Below the pieces are notes generated by a model that was not told the origin of the DNA, made no database searches, and worked only from the letters and a program-made list of their open reading frames with translations. The translations under genes were made by a program, and so were the position numbers. A DNA stretch of 7,784 nucleotides, taken from the NCBI GenBank assembly GCA_015492115.1, contig WGFS01000114.1:1-7784 (forward strand). The letters run 5' to 3'. The DNA comes from Aquificaceae bacterium. GTDB lineage: Bacteria > Aquificota > Aquificia > Aquificales > Aquificaceae. This document shows positions 1-6,364 of the stretch, piece by piece. Numbering within the stretch: the stretch's first letter is position 1; every line of letters begins with the position of its first letter.

Positions 1-770
1 AGCTCCTTTGCAAAGTCATCGTTCAGCTCCGGAAGGATCTTCTCCTTTACCTCCTTAACCTTAGCTTTTATGTTTGCCTTGCCTATCTCCTTGCCTTCCT
101 GGTCGTAGAGGGGAAGTTCCTTGAGTTCAATCTCATCGTCAACCTTCTTTCCTATAAGAGCCTGTTCAAGCTCCTCCCTGAACATCTTCTGCCCTATTAT
201 TCCTGAGGTCTCTCCAGTTACCTTTTCTCCCTCTTCACCCTCCTTGAGTTCCTGAACCTCGTACTCTATGGTTACGAGGTCTCCTTCCTTTATAGGTCTG
301 TCCTCAACCGGTTCCCAGACAGCGTGCTCCTCTCTGAGCTGTTCTATCCTCTTCTCAACGAGATCCTCCCTGAACTCCAGCTTGGGAACCTCAACCTCAA
401 GTCCCTCTATGTCTTTCAGTTCAAACTCTGGAGGTGTTTCAAAGGTGACCGTGTATGTTACCTTTGGGGTCTTCTCCTCAAGCTCAACCTTCTCAAGGTA
501 TATGTCCGCTACGGGCGTTAGGGAACTCTCCTTTATAGCCTCCTCCAGTGTCTGATTGGCTACCTTCTTACCGACCTCCTCCTCAACGTAGTCCTTGTAC
601 TTCGCCTTTATGAGCCATAGGGGTGCAGACCCCTTCCTGAACCCCTGGATCTCCACGTTCTGTTTCAGGTTCTCGTAAACCTCGTTCAGAAGGCTCTCAA
701 CCAGATTTCCCTCAACCTCAACGGTGAGTGCCTTAAAGAGACCTTCTCTCTCTTCGCTCTTTACCTTCAT
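1..770 (-). CDS. tig: Trigger factor (ribosome-bound chaperone), C-terminus cut by window edge
   Basis: Trigger factor binds the ribosome next to the peptide exit tunnel and shelters nascent chains; it also has peptidyl-prolyl isomerase activity. The first 256 codons are present. The ribosome-binding domain is at about residues 1-115 and carries the family signature GFRKGSAP at 43-50, the position where E. coli TF has its ribosome-docking loop. An FKBP-like isomerase domain follows at about 151-235, and the characteristic PELNDDFAKE lies at 247-256, where the C-terminal chaperone domain begins. Family members are usually about 430-480 residues, so roughly 40% lies beyond the left edge. The ATG at 768-770 is chosen because a strong Shine-Dalgarno sequence (AAGGAGGT) lies 5 bases upstream and the N-terminus aligns with the family. 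The gene begins only 20 bp after the 3' end of tRNA-Leu, so it is probably read from a promoter upstream of the tRNA. Confidence 0.95.
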   Translation of the reverse strand, partial: MKVKSEEREGLFKALTVEVEGNLVESLLNEVYENLKQNVEIQGFRKGSAPLWLIKAKYKDYVEEEVGKKVANQTLEEAIKESSLTPVADIYLEKVELEEKTPKVTYTVTFETPPEFELKDIEGLEVEVPKLEFREDLVEKRIEQLREEHAVWEPVEDRPIKEGDLVTIEYEVQELKEGEEGEKVTGETSGIIGQKMFREELEQALIGKKVDDEIELKELPLYDQEGKEIGKANIKAKVKEVKEKILPELNDDFAKE

Positions 771-775
771 TCAAT

Positions 776-783
776 ACCTCCTT
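776..783 (-). promoter_or_regulatory. Strong ribosome binding site of tig
   Basis: The minus strand reads AAGGAGGT followed by a 5-base spacer (ATTGA) and ATG. This is a near-perfect match to the 16S rRNA 3' end and fixes the tig start. It contrasts with mnmA, mtaD and the DUF202 gene, which have no clear Shine-Dalgarno. The site lies inside the 20-base gap between tRNA-Leu and tig, so it would survive on the mRNA after tRNA 3' cleavage. Confidence 0.85.
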
Positions 784-790
784 GAACTCA

Positions 791-874
791 TGCGGGTGGA
801 GGGAGTCGAACCCTCACGCCCTTATGGGCACCGGATCCTAAGTCCGGCGCGTCTGCCAGTTCCGCCACACCCGC
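791..874 (-). tRNA. tRNA-Leu, anticodon UAG
   Basis: This is an 84-nt class II tRNA that folds completely by eye. The acceptor stem GCGGGTG pairs with CACCCGC, followed by discriminator A. The D arm is GCG/CGC with loop GAACTGGCAGA. The anticodon arm is CCGGA-CTTAGGA-TCCGG, with anticodon TAG reading CUA and, by wobble, other CUN leucine codons. The long variable arm is TGCCCATAAGGGCGT (GCCC/GGGC stem). The T arm is GAGGG-TTCGACT-CCCTC. The long variable arm and A73 discriminator fit leucine identity. CCA is not encoded (TGA follows), so a CCA-adding enzyme is needed after 3' trimming. It lies 11 bp downstream of the GGDEF-EAL stop codon and 20 bp upstream of tig, on the same strand as both. 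Confidence 0.97.
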
Positions 875-884
875 TAAAAGGAAT

Positions 885-890
885 ATTATA
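885..890 (-). promoter_or_regulatory. Candidate -10 box (TATAAT) for tRNA-Leu/tig
   Basis: The minus strand has a consensus TATAAT whose last base is 10 bases before the mature 5' end of tRNA-Leu, which would put a start site a few bases upstream of the tRNA. The box overlaps the TAA stop codon (886-888) of the GGDEF-EAL gene. I see no good TTGACA-like -35 at 16-18 bp spacing; the nearest sequences there are ACTGTT and CTGTTA. The call rests on the -10 match and its position only. Confidence 0.45.
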
Positions 891-3765
891 ATCCCTTTTC
901 TTTCCTTAACAGTTTCTCCGCCTCCTCTTCGGGCATAGGCTTGCCAAACAGGTATCCCTGGACGAGGTCACAGCCGAGCTCCCTGAGTATGCGAACCTGT
1001 TCATGGGTCTCAACCCCTTCCGCAAGGCTCTTCAGCTTTAGAGACCTCGCAAGGTTTATGACCGCCTGGACTATGGATCTGTCAACTTCCGAGCTCACCA
1101 TGCTCTGGGTGAATGTCATATCAACCTTGATTATGTCAAGGGGGAGCCTCTTCAGATAGGCGAGGGAGGAGTACCCGGTTCCGAAGTCGTCCACAGAGAT
1201 CCTGAACCCCTTTGCCTTCAGCCTCTTGAGGATTCCAACGGACTCCTCCGGGTTCTTCATGAGTGAGGTCTCCGTTATCTCAAGGACTATGTTTGAACTC
1301 AGCGCTCCGGTCTCGGCGGTTATCTCAAGGACCCTCTTTACGAAGTTCCTGTCGGTGAACTGCCTTGGAGATATGTTCACGCTGACGTATATTCCATACC
1401 TTTCTCCCCAATCTCTGGATCTTTCAAAGGCTTTTTCCATAACCCACCGCCCGACCTCCTTTATCAGTCCAAGCTCTTCAAGTATGGGCATGAACTTCGC
1501 AGGCGATACCATACCCCTCTCGGGGTCTTTCCAGCGTAGGAGCGCTTCAAACCCAACTATTGCGTTGTTCTCAAGGTCGTATATGGGCTGGTAGTGGAGA
1601 AGGAACTCGTTCCTGTCCAGGGCTTTGTGTAGCTTGTTCTTCATGCTCAGTATCTCCACCGCCTTCCTGTTCATGTCCTCTGTGAAGAAGGCGAAGCTGT
1701 TCTTCCCCTCCTCCTTTGCCCTGTACATAGCCATGTCTGCGTTCTTTATGAGCTCTGTCGGGCTCTTTCCGTTGTCTGGATACAGGGCTATCCCCACAGA
1801 CGCTGAGAGGTATATGTCCTCATCGTTAGCGTTAAAGGGGGTATCAAAGAGCTTAAGGACTCTGTCCGCAACCTGAATAACGTCCCTTATATCCTTCACA
1901 TCAGGTATTACCGCTACGAACTCGTCTCCGCCGAACCTCGCCACCGTGTCCGTCTCCCTGAAGACGGAGCTGAGCCTCTGGGCTACCTGAACGAGTATCC
2001 TGTCCCCCACCTCGTGACCCATAGTATCGTTTACGGTCTTGAAGTAGTCCAGGTCTATGAAGAGTATGGCTACCCTCGTGTTGTTTCTGTTAGCAAAGTG
2101 TATGGCGTTCTCTATCCTGTCCCTAAGAAGAGTTCTGTTTGGAAGACGGGTGAGGGGGTCGTAGTAGGCGAGTTTCCTGAGCTCTTCCATGTACTCCATG
2201 GCTTTTGAAGCCATATCCCTGAAGGAGTCCGTGAGCTTCTTTATCTCCTTAAGGTTTGTGTCCGGAAGTACTATGCTCGGTCTCTCCTCTATACGTCTGG
2301 TTATAACGTCTATGGTGTTCACGAGTCTCTGAACTGGTTTTGTGGATACGCTCGTGAGGAAGCGAGCCAGTGCAAAGGAGAGAAGGGCAAATATGTATAT
2401 GGAGATGAAGCTAACGTTCAGCTTTGAGAAGAGAACGTTCAGATAAGGGGCGAGGGATACCTCCATGATCACCGTCCACCCTATATTTCCCTTTAACCTC
2501 TCTTCGCTGTAAAAGAAGGAGTGGTAAAGCTCCTCTATCCGTAAGACCTTCCCATGCCTGCCGTTTCCTTGCTTACTCTCTATAGTAAGCCCGAACCTTG
2601 TTATTCTCAGCTTTCCCCTGCTGAAACTCTGAAGAGGCTTTACGTCCTTAAGGTTTGACACGATGACCTTTCCATTCCTGTCCAGCAGTGTTATGAATAC
2701 CCCCTCCTTCAGGGAGAACTCGTTGACCACCACCTTTATCCTATCAAGTCTCAGACCACAGTAGGCGTATCCGAGGAACTTCCCCTCCTTAACAGCGGGG
2801 ACAGCTATCCCAACCACAGGCTTAAGGGCGAACTTTGCGACGAAGACCTCTGTGAAGGTGTGCTTTAGGGTCTTCTTCACCCTTCTGTAGTAAGGTCGGT
2901 AGTTGAAGTTTGTCCCTATCATATACCTGCCCTTTGGGTTTATCTCAGGGTAGAAGGTTATGGCGGTAGCATCGCTATCAGCTATGTAACAGGCATGAAA
3001 CTCCGTGAAAGACCTCCTTATAGCCTCTGTCTCCTTCTGGAGTTGTTCTCTGTTGTCAGGTCCCCATATCACGAGCCTGTTGGCTAATTCCTTGACCGCA
3101 TTCAGGTGTATGTTCAGCCAGTAAAGGATACTCTCCTCAACGTTCCTTGATATTATCCCCATGTCCTGCTTTATGTTTCTGACCATGTGCCTCTCCTCTT
3201 CCTTTGCCTGATAGATGGACTTTAGGAACATGGGTGTTATGGACACCACAACCAGAGACACGAACACCAGCTCAACGTAGGAGATCTTTTCTTCCTTCTT
3301 GAAGTAGTATCTGTAAAGTAAGACCAGGAGACTTGCCAGCGTAACGTTTATAAGACCGTTTACAGCCTCTTTGCCTGCAATTGTGAGGGCGACAGACTCC
3401 TCCAGTTCAGATACCTTGAGCAGTAAGAAGAGGTAAGCTGTCCAGCCAAGGAGTACCCAGAAGACCCATCCTGCGATCACGAGATTTAGCTTGAACAACC
3501 TCCTTATGAGGTGTATGGACACCACCGAAAAGGGCAGGAGAAAAGGGGTTATGGGGTTGTCGTACAGAAGGTATCTTTCAATACCGAGGAGCAGGGCTAT
3601 CCAGAAGGCAAATCTCAAGCCGAATAACTCAAGGACAAAGAAAGCGAGAGTGCTCCCAAACAGGATGTTCAGACTTCCGAGGAACAGAGACATACCGAAG
3701 AGGTTCAGTAGCAGAGCGGTGAGTGTTACTGGGATAAGTATGAGATGCTCTTTGCTTAACCTCAT
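886..3765 (-). CDS. Membrane-bound GGDEF-EAL cyclic-di-GMP protein with 7-TM and Cache sensory part
   Basis: A 959-residue sensor that should make and/or break cyclic-di-GMP at the inner membrane. About seven hydrophobic segments fill residues 9-182. A periplasmic Cache-like domain follows at about 190-440 (note RPYY at 290-293 and GWTVIMEVS at 429-437), then TM 449-469 and a HAMP-like linker at about 465-525. The GGDEF domain (about 530-695) has DPLTRLPNR at 536, metal-site D571 and GGDEF at 612-616, with inhibitory I-site RETD at 603-606, five residues upstream as usual. The EAL domain (about 710-950) keeps E740, N797, E829, E832, D859, D860, K880, E916 and Q936, matching the metal and catalytic residues of active phosphodiesterases. 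Both activities look possible. The start codon shares ATGA with the mnmA stop. The signal sensed is unknown. The 7-TM part resembles unnamed N-terminal membrane modules of other bacterial sensors. Confidence 0.93.
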   Translation of the reverse strand: MRLSKEHLILIPVTLTALLLNLFGMSLFLGSLNILFGSTLAFFVLELFGLRFAFWIALLLGIERYLLYDNPITPFLLPFSVVSIHLIRRLFKLNLVIAGWVFWVLLGWTAYLFLLLKVSELEESVALTIAGKEAVNGLINVTLASLLVLLYRYYFKKEEKISYVELVFVSLVVVSITPMFLKSIYQAKEEERHMVRNIKQDMGIISRNVEESILYWLNIHLNAVKELANRLVIWGPDNREQLQKETEAIRRSFTEFHACYIADSDATAITFYPEINPKGRYMIGTNFNYRPYYRRVKKTLKHTFTEVFVAKFALKPVVGIAVPAVKEGKFLGYAYCGLRLDRIKVVVNEFSLKEGVFITLLDRNGKVIVSNLKDVKPLQSFSRGKLRITRFGLTIESKQGNGRHGKVLRIEELYHSFFYSEERLKGNIGWTVIMEVSLAPYLNVLFSKLNVSFISIYIFALLSFALARFLTSVSTKPVQRLVNTIDVITRRIEERPSIVLPDTNLKEIKKLTDSFRDMASKAMEYMEELRKLAYYDPLTRLPNRTLLRDRIENAIHFANRNNTRVAILFIDLDYFKTVNDTMGHEVGDRILVQVAQRLSSVFRETDTVARFGGDEFVAVIPDVKDIRDVIQVADRVLKLFDTPFNANDEDIYLSASVGIALYPDNGKSPTELIKNADMAMYRAKEEGKNSFAFFTEDMNRKAVEILSMKNKLHKALDRNEFLLHYQPIYDLENNAIVGFEALLRWKDPERGMVSPAKFMPILEELGLIKEVGRWVMEKAFERSRDWGERYGIYVSVNISPRQFTDRNFVKRVLEITAETGALSSNIVLEITETSLMKNPEESVGILKRLKAKGFRISVDDFGTGYSSLAYLKRLPLDIIKVDMTFTQSMVSSEVDRSIVQAVINLARSLKLKSLAEGVETHEQVRILRELGCDLVQGYLFGKPMPEEEAEKLLRKEKGL

Positions 3766-4832
3766 CCCCCGAAGCTCTCTATTATCCCTCCTCCAAGGAG
3801 TGTGTTGTCTCTATAAAAAGCTACCACCTGCCCCGGCGTTATTCCCCTTACATCCTCTTTAAACTTCACCCTATAACCATCGGAAGTTTCCTCAATGCTT
3901 TCAACGGGGACAGGGTTGTGCCTGTACCTTATCTGGGCGACCACATCCTCCCACTCAGAGAGGGGAACGTGGAGGTTCAGCTCCTTGACGTAAAGGGTGT
4001 CGTTGTAAAGATACTCCTCTTCTCCGACCAGGACGGTGTTTGTAATAGGGTCTATGTCTATCACGTAGAGGGGCTTGTTGTAGGATATTCCGAGTCCCCT
4101 CCTCTGTCCTATGGTGTACCTGTATATCCCCCTGTGCCTCCCGAGAGTCTTTCCAGAGACGTGTTTTATCTCCCCCTCTCTCTCACCGAGAATACCCTCA
4201 AGGTACTCCCCCGGGTCCCTGCCCATCAGGAAGCAAACCTCCTGCGAGTCCCTCTTTTCCGCGGTCTCAAGTCCGTGGGAGCGGGCTATCTCCCTCACCT
4301 CCTCTTTTGTCATCTCCCCGAGGGGGAAATCTAAGAGCTCAAGGTCTTCCTTCCTCACGAGGGCGAGAAAGTAGGATTGATCCCTTCTCCTGTCCCTTCC
4401 CCTCCTGATTACCCTTCCGTATAGGGGGTGGTCTTCTATCTTTGCGTAGTGCCCGGTTGCGAGCCTGTCTATTTCTGCGACTGCTTTCAGGTACCTCGCA
4501 AAGTACCCGGTCTTTACCTCCCTGTTGCAGAGGGCGCAGGGATTGGGAGTCCTTCCCCTTGAGTACTCCTCAACGAAGTAGTCTATGACTTTATCTCTAA
4601 ATATCTTCTCCCAGTCAAAGGTCAGGTGCGGTATCCCGAGCCTCTGGGAGACCTTCACAGCATCCTGAACGTCCTTTGGAGAACAGCATACGTTGTGGCT
4701 TCCCTCAAGCTCGCACGCTTCAACCGTGTGGAAGCGCAGGGTAACCCCTATCACATCATGACCCCTTTCCTTCATAAGCAGGGCGGTGACACTGCTGTCC
4801 ACACCACCGCTCATCCCTACCGCGATCCTCAT
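3762..4832 (-). CDS. mnmA: tRNA-specific 2-thiouridylase MnmA
   Basis: MnmA installs the 2-thio group on U34 of the Lys, Glu and Gln tRNAs in the cytoplasm, using ATP to adenylate the uridine and sulfur passed on from a cysteine desulfurase. At 356 residues it matches the family length. The N-terminal PP-loop motif is SGGVDS at 8-13. The tRNA-recognition and sulfur-transfer segment RTPNPCALCN spans 94-103 with catalytic C102, and the second catalytic cysteine is C200 in DSQEVCF. GHYAKI at 127 and YTIGQRRGLG at 239-248 are further family blocks. C99 makes a CxxC with C102, and C40, C49 and C50 are additional. The ATG at 4832 gives the canonical short N-terminus MRIAVGMSGG but has no clear Shine-Dalgarno. 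It starts 12 bp after the preceding gene and ends in an ATGA overlap with the GGDEF-EAL gene, so it is probably mid-operon. Confidence 0.96.
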   Translation of the reverse strand: MRIAVGMSGGVDSSVTALLMKERGHDVIGVTLRFHTVEACELEGSHNVCCSPKDVQDAVKVSQRLGIPHLTFDWEKIFRDKVIDYFVEEYSRGRTPNPCALCNREVKTGYFARYLKAVAEIDRLATGHYAKIEDHPLYGRVIRRGRDRRRDQSYFLALVRKEDLELLDFPLGEMTKEEVREIARSHGLETAEKRDSQEVCFLMGRDPGEYLEGILGEREGEIKHVSGKTLGRHRGIYRYTIGQRRGLGISYNKPLYVIDIDPITNTVLVGEEEYLYNDTLYVKELNLHVPLSEWEDVVAQIRYRHNPVPVESIEETSDGYRVKFKEDVRGITPGQVVAFYRDNTLLGGGIIESFGG

Positions 4833-4844
4833 AACTGGGTTAAT

Positions 4845-5312
4845 TTAGGCTCTCCCGGGGAACTTGGAAGAGTAGAAGTCATAGATGAACCTGACAATTT
4901 CTGGATTTAGCTCCCACTTCCTCAAAAGCTCATCGTCGTCCTTTATTAGCTCTACCGCCCTGAGTATCAGATTTTGAGGAGGCTCTTTTTCCTTCAGTAT
5001 TCCCATGCTGAGCATACCTATGAAGGTGAGCCGAACGTCCTCGGCTATTCCCTGCATCATCAGGTCAAAGCCGAACTTCTCGTAGAGCCTGTTCCTCTCT
5101 TCCTCACTCTTTTGTATCAGGCTCTTTGAGAAGGCGCATATCTTAGCCCATGTGGTCAGGGACCTCTCCCATTCCTTCCTCGGAAGACCTTCCAGCTCTA
5201 TGTTTATGTAGTTTATGAGATACCTTGCAACGTATTCCCTCGCGGAGTCAAGGTTTTCAAAACCGGGAGGAACGGTTTCCTTCTTAAGCAGGTTCGTTAG
5301 GTCCTTCTTCAT
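4845..5312 (-). CDS. Helical cytoplasmic protein of unknown function
   Basis: I do not recognise this 155-residue protein. It is predicted by eye to be almost entirely alpha-helical and strongly charged, with no signal peptide or membrane segment. Helix-like stretches are at about 21-40, 45-68, 69-106, 112-131 and 137-149. The only cysteine is C59, and there is no metal-binding or nucleotide-binding motif. The start is placed at the ATG that overlaps the preceding stop codon as ATGA (5309-5312), which points to translational coupling with the exported protein upstream. It ends 12 bp before mnmA. Coding status is supported by full-length codon bias (AGG/AGA arginine, GAG-rich) matching the neighbours and by tight packing on both sides. 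A role alongside the exported protein or MnmA is possible, but nothing in the sequence shows it. Confidence 0.75.
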   Translation of the reverse strand: MKKDLTNLLKKETVPPGFENLDSAREYVARYLINYINIELEGLPRKEWERSLTTWAKICAFSKSLIQKSEEERNRLYEKFGFDLMMQGIAEDVRLTFIGMLSMGILKEKEPPQNLILRAVELIKDDDELLRKWELNPEIVRFIYDFYSSKFPGRA

Positions 5313-5659
5313 TCAATTCCGATTCTTTCCCTCGCCTTTACCTCTTCAACTACATTTCCGTCTTTATCGTAAATCTTCAACTTAGCCTTACCTTCAAATA
5401 TCTCTATTACCGCAGCCTTCTTGCCGTTTATATACTCCACGACCCTCTGCCCTTCTCCATCCATTGTGTAGTAGATCTCAGTCCTTGCCTTGGGTCTGTT
5501 TATTACGAACTTACACCAGTTCACGCCCTCGTAGTCCACTATACCTTCCACGTGGACGCTCCCGTTTATACTCTTACCTATTGGACACCAGTCTCCCTGA
5601 CCACCGGCGAATGCCAAGGTGAAAGCTGTTAGCATCAAAGGCACGAGCCCTTTCATCAT
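5309..5659 (-). CDS. Small exported protein of unknown function
   Basis: This is a 116-residue protein that I cannot assign to a family. Residues 1-18 form a typical signal peptide: Lys at 3, hydrophobic core LVPLMLTAFTLAFA, and an AFA cleavage motif before G19. The mature part would therefore be a periplasmic protein of about 98 residues. There is no lipobox cysteine at the cleavage site, so a lipoprotein is unlikely. Two cysteines, C25 (DWCPIG) and C49 (NWCKF), could form a disulfide. The rest alternates short beta-like strands with turns (GEG, NGK, KDGN), suggesting a small beta sheet or barrel with no membrane anchor. Two adjacent ATG codons (5657-5659 and 5654-5656) could both serve as start; neither has a good Shine-Dalgarno. 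It is the first gene of the minus-strand run, facing the DUF202 gene, and overlaps the next gene by ATGA. Confidence 0.8.
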   Translation of the reverse strand: MMKGLVPLMLTAFTLAFAGGQGDWCPIGKSINGSVHVEGIVDYEGVNWCKFVINRPKARTEIYYTMDGEGQRVVEYINGKKAAVIEIFEGKAKLKIYDKDGNVVEEVKARERIGIE

Positions 5660-5710
5660 AAGTGTTATTTTACTACAAATGCGAATATTGTGTTATAATA
5701 ATATTTTAAG
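5660..5710. promoter_or_regulatory. Divergent AT-rich promoter region
   Basis: This 51-bp spacer is far richer in A/T than the flanking genes and separates two genes that start in opposite directions. On the minus strand TAAAAT (5667-5672) lies about 7 bases before the exported-protein ATG, and TATAAC (5692-5697) is an alternative further upstream. Neither has a convincing -35. A plus-strand box is listed separately. No operator palindrome is evident. Confidence 0.5.
5694..5699 (+). promoter_or_regulatory. Candidate -10 box (TATAAT) for the DUF202 gene
   Basis: A consensus TATAAT ends 11 bases before the TTG start at 5711, so transcription would begin only about 4-5 bases before the start codon and leave an almost leaderless mRNA. 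The best -35 match at 18-bp spacing is TTACTA (5670-5675), which is weak. The call depends on the -10 match and position. Confidence 0.4.
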
Positions 5711-6364
5711 TTGTTAATAAGCCGTAAACTTACACCTCTTTCGGAGCCGAGGCTTCATCTCTCGGTGGAGAGGACCTTTTTAAGCTCGCTCAAGTTCTCG
5801 GTTTACGTGGTTGGTGCGGGCATAACTGTGAGCAAGATGGAACTTGTAGTAAAGGCTCTCGGGAAACCTGAGCTTGCAACTTTTCTAAGGGAGGTAGCTA
5901 ACATGCTGGCTTTTGTGGGAACCTTTATAGCAGGGCTGGGGATACTCAGCTTCTTCAGAACTGTAAGCCACATAAACAAAGCCCAGCCCGTTGACAAGAA
6001 GGAGGTTGTGGACCCGAGGATATACATGGCGGCCGAGAGGACATTCCTCGCGTGGGTCAGAACCGCCATATCCATAACGGTCTTTGGGTTCGTTATAGAG
6101 AAGTTTGAGTTCTTCCTGATACAGCTTAGCAAGGTTCTCAAGTGGAACTTCAGTGCAGACCACAAGAGCCTCATGAGTATAGGTATGTTCGTCATAGTCA
6201 TAGGAGTGGTCACGCTCGTTCTTGGTACCGCCAACTTCTACAGAACGGTTTACAAGATAGACCAGGGTTACTACAGGACTAATGTGTGGCTCTACAAGGT
6301 TTACGGAATAATTATCTTCTTCACCTGTCTCACACTTGCGATAGACATTCTGAAGATCATCTGA
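5711..6364 (+). CDS. Membrane protein with two tandem DUF202 units
   Basis: A 217-residue inner-membrane protein of unknown function. The DUF202 hallmark AERTFLAW occurs at 108-115, and a diverged copy, VERTFLSS, occurs at 19-26. Each copy is followed by two hydrophobic segments (about 27-46 and 64-81; about 117-136 and 154-174) and then by an aromatic/Arg/Thr/Val motif, FFRTV (81-85) or FYRTV (176-180). The protein is therefore an internal duplication, completed by a fifth membrane segment at about 196-214. Single-unit DUF202 proteins are about 100-120 residues. The start is TTG at 5711: an in-frame TAA at 5699-5701 blocks extension, and the next candidate (GTG, V19) would begin inside the first motif. 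No Shine-Dalgarno is visible. It is the only plus-strand gene here, divergent from the exported-protein gene and convergent with mtaD, which it overlaps by 8 bp. DUF202 proteins have no established biochemical role that I can name. Confidence 0.88.
   Translation: MLISRKLTPLSEPRLHLSVERTFLSSLKFSVYVVGAGITVSKMELVVKALGKPELATFLREVANMLAFVGTFIAGLGILSFFRTVSHINKAQPVDKKEVVDPRIYMAAERTFLAWVRTAISITVFGFVIEKFEFFLIQLSKVLKWNFSADHKSLMSIGMFVIVIGVVTLVLGTANFYRTVYKIDQGYYRTNVWLYKVYGIIIFFTCLTLAIDILKII

Noticed and set aside
268..555. Plus-strand open frame opposite tig
   Set aside because: It is low in complexity (Ser-rich) and is the complement of a clear trigger factor frame with the expected motifs.
791..874. tRNA-Leu as the substrate reason for the nearby mnmA
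   Set aside because: MnmA acts on U34 of Lys, Glu and Gln tRNAs. Leu(UAG) is not a known substrate, so proximity is not evidence of an enzyme-substrate pair.
877..900. Inverted repeat AAAAGG...CCTTTT just before tRNA-Leu as a terminator of the GGDEF-EAL gene
   Set aside because: The stem is only 6 bp, mostly A-T, with a mismatch inside and only four T residues after it. The same bases are better explained as a -10 region.
2880..2900. Amino-acid-sensing Cache motif in the GGDEF-EAL sensor
   Set aside because: The RxWY element is RPYY here and the downstream aspartate of the amino-acid motif is not present, so an amino-acid ligand is not supported.
3491..3862. Plus-strand open frame across the mnmA/GGDEF-EAL junction
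   Set aside because: It is antisense to both genes, including the start of one and end of the other. It has no ribosome binding site and its composition is unlike that of the neighbours.
3918..4334. Plus-strand 138-codon open frame opposite mnmA
   Set aside because: It lies wholly within the complement of conserved mnmA sequence. Its content mirrors the codon bias of the sense strand and shows no recognisable motif.
5803..6234. Minus-strand 143-codon open frame opposite the DUF202 gene
   Set aside because: The plus-strand frame carries two conserved DUF202 motifs and membrane segments. The minus frame has no family motif and uses codons unlike the neighbouring minus-strand genes.
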